Assembly: GCA_964371055.1 (NCBI GenBank)
Contig: CAYJLF010000006.1
Location: 1-64,000, forward strand
Direction of reading: 5' to 3'
Length of the DNA: 64,000 bases
Source of the DNA: CAYJLF01 sp964371055
Lineage (GTDB): Bacteria; Eisenbacteria; RBG-16-71-46; CAIMUX01
Made by a program: the position numbers and the translations under genes. Within the stretch, counting starts at the first letter, position 1. Every line of letters begins with the position of its first letter. This document shows, piece after piece, positions 41,609 to 49,949 of this stretch. A model generated the notes under the pieces. That model made no database searches. It had not been told where the DNA came from and was given only the letters and a program-made list of their open reading frames with translations.

Positions 41609-43300
41609 ATGAGAACGACTTACGCCGGCTTGGCCCCCTTCGGCATCATCGTCGCCGCGCTCACATTCCTGGCTGCGGGTGCCCACTCCGCCGCCGCCGC
41701 GCACTCCGCCCGCGTCCGGGCGGCCATCGACAAGCTCTACGCGAGCAGTCCGGACACCGTCGGGGCGCCCACGCCCGACCGCTTGCTGTGGCTGCAGGAT
41801 GGCCAACCTCGCCCCCAGGTCTCCGACCTGCTCGCGGCGCTTCGAGGCGCCCCGGCGGAAGGCCTGCATCCGGAGGACTACGGTCTCGATCTCCTCGTCG
41901 GCGCGTGGGATCGCGTGGGACCGGACCCGGCATCCCTCGAGGATCTCGTCGCACTCGACCGCGCCACGACCCGAGCGTTCCTCTCCTATCTCGCCGACCG
42001 GCGCTTCGGCCGGGTCGACCTGCGGAGTCTCGGCATCGGGTTCGAGTTACCTCGCGCCGATTACGATCTCGCCTTTGTCGTGCGCGATGCGCTCGCTCGA
42101 GATCGCGTAGCCGAGACGGTGGCAGAGGCAGCACCCGCTTCCGCCCAGTACCAGGCGCTCAAGGCCGCCCTCCCGCGCTACCGCGAGCTGGCGGCCAACC
42201 CCGCGCTGACCGTGCTCATGCCCGTGGGCAAGCTCGTCCCCGGCGACGAGTATGCCGGGGTCGATCGTCTGGCCGTGCGGCTGGCCGCGCTCGGCGACCT
42301 GCCGGCGGAACACCTGCCGTGGTCCGATCCGGCGGCCGAGGAAGTGATGTCCCGGCTTCGACCGCCGGCCGGCATCTGGAGCGGCGACGGGATCAGGCGG
42401 GCGACCTACTCCGGTCCCATCGTCGAAGCAGTGCGGCGGTTCCAGGACCGACACGGTCTCGACGCGGACGGCATCATCGGCAGCCGCACCTGGATGGCAT
42501 TGAACGTCCCGATCGCGCAGCGTGTGCGGCAGATCGAACTCGGCCTCGAGCGGCTGCGATGGCTGCCGGAGATGAGGGAAGGGCCATTCATCCTCGTGAA
42601 CACGCCGGCGTTCCACCTCTATGGCTACGAGTCGCCGGCGCAGACGACCTCCCCGTCGCTGGCAATGAAAGTCGTTGTCGGGCGGGCGACGGAGTCGGAC
42701 ACGCCCGTCTTCTCCGACGAAATGAGCTACATCGTTTTCCGGCCCTACTGGAATCCTCCGCGCAGCATCATCCGCGACGAGTTCATGCCGGAGATCGACA
42801 CCGACCCCCAGTACTTGGAGAAGCACGAGCTCGAGATCGTCGGCGTCACGCGGGAGAACGCATCCACCGTCGTGCCGGCCACCGCGGAAAACATCGAGCT
42901 GCTCCGTTCCGGTCAACTGGCGGTACGCCAACGGCCGGGACCGAAGAACTCGCTCGGCCTGGTCAAGTTCATCTTCCCGAACAGCCACGCCATCTACCTG
43001 CACGATACGCCTTCGCGGTCGCTCTTCGTCCGCCAGCGCCGCGACTTCAGTCACGGGTGTATCCGGGTGGAAGACCCGGTCGCCCTGGCGCGCTTCGTCC
43101 TCCGCGACCAGCCCGAGTGGACGACCGAGTCGATTCAAGCGGCGATGAACGCGGAAGAGCGCCGAACCGTGACGCTTCGCCGCCCCGTGCCGGTCTACAT
43201 CGTCTACCTGACCGCGATGGCGCGCTCGGACGGAACGGTCCTCTTCTACGATGACATCTACGGGCGCGACGCGGAACTCGAACAGGCGCTCCGACGCTAG
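41609..43300 (+). CDS. L,D-transpeptidase of the LdtD/YcbB type
   Basis: 563-aa exported enzyme that forms 3-3 cross-links in peptidoglycan. Signal peptide in residues 1-30; a helical scaffold domain about 35-230; a PG_binding_1 domain about 265-300 (EAVRRFQDRHGLDADGIIGSRTW); and the YkuD catalytic domain about 330-510 with active-site C484 in SHGCIRVED and the conserved LVKFIFPNSHAIYLHDTPS. Length and order match LdtD. The DUF882 gene is divergently transcribed 138 bases away, the same partnership as ycbB/ycbK in Enterobacteria. The Shine-Dalgarno is weak. Confidence 0.92.
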   Translation: MRTTYAGLAPFGIIVAALTFLAAGAHSAAAAHSARVRAAIDKLYASSPDTVGAPTPDRLLWLQDGQPRPQVSDLLAALRGAPAEGLHPEDYGLDLLVGAWDRVGPDPASLEDLVALDRATTRAFLSYLADRRFGRVDLRSLGIGFELPRADYDLAFVVRDALARDRVAETVAEAAPASAQYQALKAALPRYRELAANPALTVLMPVGKLVPGDEYAGVDRLAVRLAALGDLPAEHLPWSDPAAEEVMSRLRPPAGIWSGDGIRRATYSGPIVEAVRRFQDRHGLDADGIIGSRTWMALNVPIAQRVRQIELGLERLRWLPEMREGPFILVNTPAFHLYGYESPAQTTSPSLAMKVVVGRATESDTPVFSDEMSYIVFRPYWNPPRSIIRDEFMPEIDTDPQYLEKHELEIVGVTRENASTVVPATAENIELLRSGQLAVRQRPGPKNSLGLVKFIFPNSHAIYLHDTPSRSLFVRQRRDFSHGCIRVEDPVALARFVLRDQPEWTTESIQAAMNAEERRTVTLRRPVPVYIVYLTAMARSDGTVLFYDDIYGRDAELEQALRR

Positions 43301-43395
43301 CAAACTGCGCCGGCAACCTGCCCCTTGCCCGGGCCGGCGCGCCGGTCCTACTCTCAACCTGGTGGGACGAGGGGCATCCCGATCGGAGGTGGATC

Positions 43396-44661
43396 ATGGA
43401 CCGTACGTCGTTCCGTCAGCCGTTCTCCTTCCACGTCGCCTGGATGGCGGTCGCCTTGCTCCTGGTTCAGGCGGGATGCGCCGCGCAGACGCCCGGGAAT
43501 CGTGTCGTCGACCCCTTCGAGGTGCGGCAGATCCCGGCTGAGATCACGGCCGACCTCGGGCCGGTGGTCGAGGGGAATACGGCCTTTGCCTGCGATCTCT
43601 ATGCACTGCTCCGGACCGAGCCGGGAAATCTCTTCCTGTCGCCGTACAGCATCTCCACCGCTCTCGCCATGACCTGGGCCGGGGCGCGCACCCGCACCGA
43701 AGCGGAGATGGCCGCCGTGCTGCACTTCACGCTGCCCCAGGAGCGGCTCCACCCGACCTTCGGCGCCCTGCAACGCAGCCTGGAGAAAGGCGCAAGCCTC
43801 GGCGGCTATCAGCTGAAGATCGCGAACCGGCTCTGGGGACAAGAGGGATATCCCTGGCTGCAGCCGTTCCTCGATGTCACGCGGCTGAACTACGGCGCCG
43901 AACTTGTCCCGCTCGACTTCGCCGGGGCGCCCGAACCCTCCCGCCTCGTCATCAACGAGTGGGTGGAGGAGAAGACCGAAGGGCGGATCGAAGACTTGAT
44001 CGCGGAGGGATTGATCGATCCGTCGACGGTCCTCGTCCTCACCAATGCGATTTACTTCAAGGGGAGTTGGTACAGCCGGTTCCCGGACGACCAGACCCGG
44101 GACGCCGAATTCTTCGTGCGTCCGGGTGAGACGCGATCGGTGCCGATGATGACGCAGGTCGGCACGTTCGGACATGCCACCCTCGATGGGACGCAACTGC
44201 TCGCTCTGCCCTACGTGGGCAAGGACATCACGATGATCATCCTGCTGCCGCAGACGCCGGGCGGGCTGCCGGAACTCGAGGCGCGCCTGACCCCGGACAA
44301 CCTCGCCCGGTGGCTGGCGGCGTGTAAGGAGTCCGAGTTGAGCGTCTCTCTTCCGCGCTTCCGGGTGACCTCGGAGTTCTCGCTCAAGGACCAGTTGGCC
44401 GCACTCGGGATGCCCTCGGCCTTCAACGGCGCCGACTTTTCCGGCATGGCGACCGGGCGCGACCTCGAGATCAGCGAGGTGGTGCACAAGGCGTTCGTCG
44501 AGGTCAACGAGGAGGGAACCGAAGCGGCCGCCGCCACGGCGGTGATCATCCGCGAGACGAGCGCTCCGCCCGAGTTCCGGGCCGATCACCCGTTTCTCTT
44601 CCTGATCCGGGACGAAGTGACCGGCAGCGTGCTCTTCCTCGGCCGGGTGGTGGAGCCGTAG
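43396..44661 (+). CDS. Serpin-family protease inhibitor lipoprotein
   Basis: 421-aa lipoprotein (lipobox LVQAGC, C28) with a complete serpin domain from about residue 55 to 421. Marks: NLFLSPYSISTALAMTWAGAR, NRLWGQEG, INEWVEEKTEGRI, LVLTNAIYFKGSW, and DHPFLFLIRD with GSVLFLGRV at the end. The reactive loop hinge EEGTEAAAAT (372-381) has the small residues needed for inhibitory insertion. Counted against alpha-1-antitrypsin, P1-P1-prime is T388-S389, with R386 as an alternative P1. It probably inactivates serine or cysteine proteases at the cell envelope. The start is at the ATG after GGAGG. Confidence 0.92.
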   Translation: MDRTSFRQPFSFHVAWMAVALLLVQAGCAAQTPGNRVVDPFEVRQIPAEITADLGPVVEGNTAFACDLYALLRTEPGNLFLSPYSISTALAMTWAGARTRTEAEMAAVLHFTLPQERLHPTFGALQRSLEKGASLGGYQLKIANRLWGQEGYPWLQPFLDVTRLNYGAELVPLDFAGAPEPSRLVINEWVEEKTEGRIEDLIAEGLIDPSTVLVLTNAIYFKGSWYSRFPDDQTRDAEFFVRPGETRSVPMMTQVGTFGHATLDGTQLLALPYVGKDITMIILLPQTPGGLPELEARLTPDNLARWLAACKESELSVSLPRFRVTSEFSLKDQLAALGMPSAFNGADFSGMATGRDLEISEVVHKAFVEVNEEGTEAAAATAVIIRETSAPPEFRADHPFLFLIRDEVTGSVLFLGRVVEP

Positions 44662-44674
44662 CGCCCGCCCCCCT

Positions 44675-47320
44675 TCACTCGACCCGCACCAGCGCTGTCC
44701 AGGGGACCAACAGGTTCAGGTGCGCAGTCCTCCTTCGCTCCACCGGCGCGACGATCACCGCTCTGCGCCCGTCCTTCGTGCCCGCGCCGCCCGTAAACAG
44801 GCGCACGTCCACGAGGTCCGTCGCCGGCCCGATGTGGAACGCGGGGCCGGCGGCCTCCACTTCCACCGCGGTCAGGATCCCCTGCAGGCTGACGTAGGTG
44901 ATCCTCCTGCTCTCCCGAGGCCACCCGGGGAGGAAACCGCCGCGTGTCGAGACCTGCCACTTGCGGCCGGTCTCGGGGAAGGGCGTCACGTAGATCTCGG
45001 ACTGGCCGGATTCGTTGGAGCCGTACGCGACCCAACGCCCGTCCGCGGAAAACCTCGCCCCTTCTTCCTCGAAACCGGTGTTCAGGAGAGGGAACGACTG
45101 CCGGTCTCCGAATCGGGGAAGAACCCAGATATCGCCCGCACTCTCGTAGAGGACGTACCGCCCGTCCGCGGACCAGTCGGTGGCGAACTTGTCCCGCTCG
45201 GTTTCAAGGACCAGCGTCTCGCCCTCCAGTCCGCTGAGCGACTTCTCGTACAGGTCGAAGCGGCCCCGCCGTGCCGAGGAGAAGAGGATGCGCCTCCCGT
45301 CAGGCGACCAGATCGGGCATCGCTCGGCCGCGGGGTCGAAGGTGAACCGGGTGCGCACGCCCTCATCCACGCCGTAGATCCAGATGTCACCCGTGCCGAT
45401 CCGGGGATCCACCACCTCGACCGCGACCTGCGTCTCGTCCGGGGAGATTCTCGGGTTGTCGTAGTCGGCCGGGTCCCCCATCGTGCCCAGACGCTCCCCC
45501 CGCGTGTCCATCCAGATCAGCTCGGAGACTGCCGTTCCCGAACCTGATTGATAGACCAGCACACCGTTCTCCGAGGCCGAGAAGATCGCCGCCGAGGCTC
45601 CGGCCAGGCACAGAAGCTCCTCGACGACGGGAGTCGCAGCACTCGTGAAACGGCAGCGCCGTGGATCGAAGCCGCGGGCCATGAGCACGCCTTTCTGGGC
45701 GAAGAGCAGGTGACCCGAGGCGTAAAGCACGTTCGACTCGGCCCGCATCAGCAGCCGGCTCTCCCGTCCGTCCAGTGAGGCCACGATCACCGAGGCCCCG
45801 CTATCCGCGATGGCCTGCCGCACGAGGTAAAGGAAACGCTTCCCGTCCGGAAGGAAACGGGGAAACCGGTGCGAGCGTGCCCCGCTCAGCGTGTCCAGCG
45901 TGGTGACGGGAGTGCTCGCACCGCCGGCGGAGGGGACGCGATAGATGCCTGAGCCGGCCGTCGGCGCGAAGAGGATCGTGCCGTCCCGTGACCACGTCCC
46001 CCCCTTGCCGTTCTCTGCCTCGCAGAGCGCAAGCACGGGACCGCCCGCGGCATCCGTTCTCTTCAGCTTCCCGTCGGCGAAGAATCCGATCGACCGGCTG
46101 TCCGGAGACCAGAACGGATAGACCGCATTGTCCGTACCGAAGAGCGGCCGGGCAGCGTCCGTACTGAGTTCGCGAATCCAGAGGACTGCGGGCTGCCCCG
46201 GGGCGATCGCCGAGAAGACCAGCCGGCTGCCGTCCGGGGACACGCAGACTGGTCCGGGGGCGGTGGGGTTGACGGAGAACTGGCTGTTTTCCGGCGCCAG
46301 GATCGCGGCCCGAAGGATCGGCTCCGGCCGGTGCCATCCGCGGTAGGCGTGAATCCCCAGCACCACCGCGGCCGCGAGACACAGGGCAGCGGCCACCCAC
46401 GCCGCCCTCTCCCGCCACCTGCGCCGGGAAGAGACGTGAACCGGCAACCCGGCGGACGAACCCCCTTCGGAGATCCACTTCAGGTCGAGCAGGACGTCGT
46501 GCATGGACTGGCGCCTCTCGACCGGGTCCTTCGCGAGGCAGCCCTCGATCAGCCGGACCAGTCCCGGCGGTACCGCCGGCCGGAGGGAACTCACCGCCGG
46601 CGGTTCACGCTCGAGGATCGCGGCGATCACGCCGGCCTGCGTCTTGCCTTCAAAGGCGCGCTGGCCCGTGGCCATCTCGTAGAGCACGGCGCCAAACGCG
46701 AAGATGTCGCTGCGCGCGTCGACCTCGACTCCTTCGAGTTGTTCCGGCGACACATACTGCAAGGTACCGACGATGGAGCCTCGCGCGGTCAGCGGGCTGG
46801 TGACGGTCGGCGCGTCGATCGCCCCGGACTTCGCCGTCGTGTTCGGGAGGCCTTTCGCCAGACCGAAATCGAGGAGCTTGGCTCCCGCGCGAGTCAGCAT
46901 GACGTTGGCGGGCTTGAGATCGCGATGAACCAGGCCTTTGCGGTGCGCCGCGTCCAGCGCGTCGGCGATCTCGATCGCGTACCGCAGGAGTTCCTCGATT
47001 CCCAGCGGGCCCTTGCGCAGTCGGGCGCCCAGGGTCTCGCCCTCGAGGTGTTCCATGACCAGGTAGAGCGATCCCTCGTGGTGGCCGACGTCGTACAGGG
47101 CGCAGATGTGCGGATGCGACAGGCTGGAGATGGCCCGCGCTTCCCGTTCGAGTCGTTGGCGAAGACTGGTGTCGGTGGAGCCGACGGAAGCGAGCACCTT
47201 GATGGCCACTTCACGGTCCAGGCGCGTATCGCGGGCGCGATATACTTCCCCCATGCCACCCGCACCGATTGGAGCGAGGACCTCGTACGGTCCGAGCCGC
47301 GCACCCGCAGACAGGTTCAT
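44675..47320 (-). CDS. Ser/Thr protein kinase with C-terminal TolB/PD40-type beta-propeller
   Basis: 881-aa membrane kinase. Kinase domain about residues 10-270: glycine loop IGAGGMGEV, K41, catalytic D134 in HRDLKPANV, DFG at D151, and SPEQLEG. Then comes a single transmembrane helix (about 310-330), then a large outside domain with at least eight PD40-like repeats (PDGSRLVFSA, SPDSRSIGFF, SPDGRRILFSS and similar). This fits a receptor kinase whose propeller senses an external ligand. Convergent with the serpin gene. No phosphatase or substrate gene is adjacent. Upstream, no Shine-Dalgarno is seen. Confidence 0.92.
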   Translation of the reverse strand: MNLSAGARLGPYEVLAPIGAGGMGEVYRARDTRLDREVAIKVLASVGSTDTSLRQRLEREARAISSLSHPHICALYDVGHHEGSLYLVMEHLEGETLGARLRKGPLGIEELLRYAIEIADALDAAHRKGLVHRDLKPANVMLTRAGAKLLDFGLAKGLPNTTAKSGAIDAPTVTSPLTARGSIVGTLQYVSPEQLEGVEVDARSDIFAFGAVLYEMATGQRAFEGKTQAGVIAAILEREPPAVSSLRPAVPPGLVRLIEGCLAKDPVERRQSMHDVLLDLKWISEGGSSAGLPVHVSSRRRWRERAAWVAAALCLAAAVVLGIHAYRGWHRPEPILRAAILAPENSQFSVNPTAPGPVCVSPDGSRLVFSAIAPGQPAVLWIRELSTDAARPLFGTDNAVYPFWSPDSRSIGFFADGKLKRTDAAGGPVLALCEAENGKGGTWSRDGTILFAPTAGSGIYRVPSAGGASTPVTTLDTLSGARSHRFPRFLPDGKRFLYLVRQAIADSGASVIVASLDGRESRLLMRAESNVLYASGHLLFAQKGVLMARGFDPRRCRFTSAATPVVEELLCLAGASAAIFSASENGVLVYQSGSGTAVSELIWMDTRGERLGTMGDPADYDNPRISPDETQVAVEVVDPRIGTGDIWIYGVDEGVRTRFTFDPAAERCPIWSPDGRRILFSSARRGRFDLYEKSLSGLEGETLVLETERDKFATDWSADGRYVLYESAGDIWVLPRFGDRQSFPLLNTGFEEEGARFSADGRWVAYGSNESGQSEIYVTPFPETGRKWQVSTRGGFLPGWPRESRRITYVSLQGILTAVEVEAAGPAFHIGPATDLVDVRLFTGGAGTKDGRRAVIVAPVERRRTAHLNLLVPWTALVRVE

Positions 47321-47766
47321 CGTCGCGGCAGGAGGCTAGCACGGCTCGGTGTCGGGCGGAAGTCGCCCCTCGGCCGGATCCGATCGCGCGCTGAGTCGGC
47401 TTCGGGCACGGCGGTCCGACTCACCCGCCGGTAGAGAGGAAGCTCCGGTGGCCTGTCGTAATCAGCTACGGGACAATGGAATACACGGGCTCCCCGAGAG
47501 CCGGAGCGGTGTCGCACCGTCTCTCCTTGACGTTGCGATCACATCTCACTCCCGCAGAAGAGAAGTCCGACCGATTCGACTTTCGGATGAGTCCGGGCCG
47601 GACCGCCGGCCACAGGAGTCCGATGACAACTCCTGCCGGTCGTGCAACACTCGTCGGGGCCAAAGGTAACCCGAGTATCGACCTGACCCGGACGCAGCGG
47701 GCCACGTCACATCGTGGCGTCAGGGCGGAGCCGCAACGCCGTCCAGGCCGCGGCTGTGGAGGAACC
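47321..47766. other. 446-base region without a gene
   Basis: It lies between the divergent kinase and small lipoprotein genes. The open frame that runs upstream of 47767 has no ribosome site and untypical protein. A GCCACG/CGTGGC dyad with a 6-base centre lies at 47701-47718. On the minus strand, TGCTAGCCT just before the kinase ATG resembles the extended -10 upstream of the MBOAT gene. Nothing more can be supported. Confidence 0.4.
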
Positions 47767-48300
47767 ATGAGAGTCTTCGCGTTCGTTGAAACCGTGCTCG
47801 TGCCGGTTCTGGCGCTCGGCGCCCTGGTCGGCGTTCTCTCCTGCGGCGCTCGGGAGAAGGCGGACACCGAGCGAGCGGAACGTGCGGCCGAAGGAATCCT
47901 GGAGGGGGCGACGGGAAAGAAGACCGAGGTCGAAATCGACGGCAAGGACGTCCGCATCGAGGGGAAGGACTACAAGGTCAACCTCGACGAGACCACGAGC
48001 TGGCCGGAGACGATGTTCCCCGAGGTCCCCAAGCTTGGCCCCGGACGAATCGAGCGTGTCTCGAAGTCCGAAAGCGCGGAGATGTCGAGCTTCAACATCT
48101 ATCTGCAGGACCTTTCGGCCGGCGACGTCGAGGCCTACGTCGGCCAGCTCCGGCAGGCAGGATGGGAAGTCAGCCTGACTTCCATGGGGGAGAAGGGCTC
48201 CCTGGCTGCCGGGCAGAAGGGCCAGCTCGGGCTCAACTTCGCCTTCAACGCGGAAGACAAGTCCGGCGTCCTGGCCGTCTTTTCGACAAGTGAGCCGTAA
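47767..48300 (+). CDS. Small lipoprotein of unknown function
   Basis: 177-aa predicted lipoprotein (lipobox-like GVLSCG, C near residue 23). The mature part is lysine and glutamate rich near the N-terminus (EVEIDGKDVRIEGKD), followed by a compact domain of about 100 residues that starts at WPETMFPEVPKL and contains DVEAYVGQLRQAGWEVSLTSMGEK. I do not recognise the family with confidence. GGAGG 6 bases before the ATG supports the start; the longer frame upstream does not look coding. It is followed by a convergent peptidase gene. Confidence 0.75.
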   Translation: MRVFAFVETVLVPVLALGALVGVLSCGAREKADTERAERAAEGILEGATGKKTEVEIDGKDVRIEGKDYKVNLDETTSWPETMFPEVPKLGPGRIERVSKSESAEMSSFNIYLQDLSAGDVEAYVGQLRQAGWEVSLTSMGEKGSLAAGQKGQLGLNFAFNAEDKSGVLAVFSTSEP

Positions 48301-48317
48301 CAGGTTGTTGACGAACT

Positions 48318-48345
48318 GGGCCCGAGAGCGAGGCGGCCCTCAGAA
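48318..48345. terminator. Imperfect hairpin between convergent genes
   Basis: CTGGGCC ... GGCCCTCAG pairs over a 12-base loop with a small bulge, between the lipoprotein stop and the M29 stop. It lacks a T-run and slightly overlaps the M29 gene end. Candidate only. Confidence 0.25.
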
Positions 48346-49443
48346 CATCCACTTCCCGTCTTTCATCACCGGTTTGCCGTCGCCATAGACGACGAACCCT
48401 TTCCGCGTGTCGCAGACCATGTCCCAGTGCAGGGCGGACTTGTTCTTGCCGCCGGACTCGGGCAGGGAGGCGCCGACCGCGATGTGGAGCGTGCCGCCGA
48501 TCTTCTCGTCAAAGAGGGTGTTCTTCGTGAAGCGCCGGATGCCGTAGTTCGTGCCAAACGCGAGTTCCCCCACGTACCGCGCGCCGGCGTCCGTTTCGAG
48601 CATCGCGTGGAGATACTCCTCCCCCTTGTCGGCGCGCGCCTCGACGACCTTCCCCTGCTTGAAGACGAGGCGGACGTTCTCGACCTCCTTGCCGGCATAC
48701 ACGGCAGGGAAGGTGTAGCGGATGTGACCCTCGGCGGAGTCCTCGAGCGGCCCGGTGAAGATCTCGCCGTCCGGGAAATTCTGCCGGCCGTCGCAGTTGA
48801 TCCACTTGCGCCCGCCGACGGAGAAGGTGAGATCGGTGTCGAGTCCGACGATGCGGATCGTCTTCAGCTTCTCCAGAGACGCTGCCATCGTGGCCTGCCG
48901 CGTGGAGACCTTCTTCCACTCGGCAATCGGGTCCTTCTTCTCGAGGAGGCCGGCCCCGTAGACGAACTCCTCGTACTCGACTAGCGACATCTCCGCGTCC
49001 TGGGCGGAAGCCGCCGTCGGGAACTGCGTGCCGCACCAGCGCAGGTCGCCCGCCGCGATGCGGGAGAGCATCTTGTCGAAGAGGGGGCGGTTGGCCGAAC
49101 GGGAGATCGCCATTCGCTTCGGATCGACGTTGGTCATTTCCTTCGTGTTGACGTCGCCCCAGACACTCAGGATCGCATCGAGCTTCTGGGTTTCCATCCG
49201 GGCGGTCGGACTGACGAAGCGGAGCTGCTCCTCGCTCGCGTGTTTCATCCCCAGGTAGGCAAGCCCCGGGAGAGTCGCCCGCACCATCGGAAAGCCACCC
49301 GCCTTCAGCACCTCCACATAGGCCGCGGACAGCAGCGGCGCGGTCTCGGCGGAACCGTCGAGGCGGACCCACCACCCCTTCTGCACGCCAAGGCTGTAGT
49401 GAACCAGAACCTGCGCCAGCTTCTGCACCCGTGAATCGGGCAT
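48340..49443 (-). CDS. M29-family aminopeptidase (AmpS/AmpT type)
   Basis: 367-aa cytosolic metallopeptidase that removes N-terminal residues. Metal-ligand regions are visible: NFPDGEIFTGP (Glu), YVGELAFGTNYGI (Glu), TLHIAVGAS (His), and SALHWDMVCD (His and Asp), matching the layout of Thermus AmpT. Length (about 370) is slightly below the usual 400-410. Start is the second ATG at 49443, six bases after GGAGG. Upstream codons would run into the ribosome site. Confidence 0.92.
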   Translation of the reverse strand: MPDSRVQKLAQVLVHYSLGVQKGWWVRLDGSAETAPLLSAAYVEVLKAGGFPMVRATLPGLAYLGMKHASEEQLRFVSPTARMETQKLDAILSVWGDVNTKEMTNVDPKRMAISRSANRPLFDKMLSRIAAGDLRWCGTQFPTAASAQDAEMSLVEYEEFVYGAGLLEKKDPIAEWKKVSTRQATMAASLEKLKTIRIVGLDTDLTFSVGGRKWINCDGRQNFPDGEIFTGPLEDSAEGHIRYTFPAVYAGKEVENVRLVFKQGKVVEARADKGEEYLHAMLETDAGARYVGELAFGTNYGIRRFTKNTLFDEKIGGTLHIAVGASLPESGGKNKSALHWDMVCDTRKGFVVYGDGKPVMKDGKWMF

Positions 49444-49949
49444 GGCCATCCTCCCTTCCCCCGAAGCCCCCGCGACACCCATACCACCCCGTCGCCATGG
49501 GGCGGCACGGCCCCGCCGTGGTCAAAGGATGAGCATAGCCGGTTCCGGGCCTCCCGGGGAGTGCTGAGGTATCCGGCGGTGGGCCGGCGTCGAACTCCCT
49601 GATCATGAGGTGAGGGAACGGCGCCCCGTCCGCCACGGACGCCGCCAGGGACCCGCAGACGGCAAGGCCGAAAGGGTTGCCCGCGCGTCGCGAGGTGGGA
49701 GTTCGCTCCGCACGTCAGGGCCACCACGGCATCGCGCGCTTTCACGCGGCGCTCGCCACTGTTATCATCCGCTCCGTTGTCTCGAGATGGGAGGAACGCG
49801 CCGGGCTCGCAGTTGGTCCCCCACGCTCTCCCGTCAGCACTCGATCGTGAGTCTACGCTCGTCACCGGCCGCTCGGACGGTCTCAGCAGGCGCGCCCGGC
49901 CGCCCCTTCCGGCGTGCGCCCGGCCGACGCGGCCAGGGAGGATCCTGCC
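49444..49949. other. 506-base region without a gene
   Basis: Lies between the divergent M29 peptidase and the alpha/beta-hydrolase lipoprotein. It holds an extended -10 element at 49760-49768 (below). Three-frame reading shows only shadow ORFs. If the element is used, the hydrolase mRNA would have a leader of about 175 bases; I see no known riboswitch in it. Confidence 0.35.
49760..49768 (+). promoter_or_regulatory. Extended -10 element upstream of the hydrolase lipoprotein
   Basis: TGTTATCAT fits TGnTATnAT. No -35 match of value. The gap to the ATG at 49950 is long (about 180 bases). Confidence 0.3.

Noticed and set aside
43334..43345. CCGGCGCGCCGG palindrome between the L,D-transpeptidase and the serpin
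   Set aside because: Such short GC palindromes are frequent by chance in this composition; it has no loop for a hairpin and no other support.
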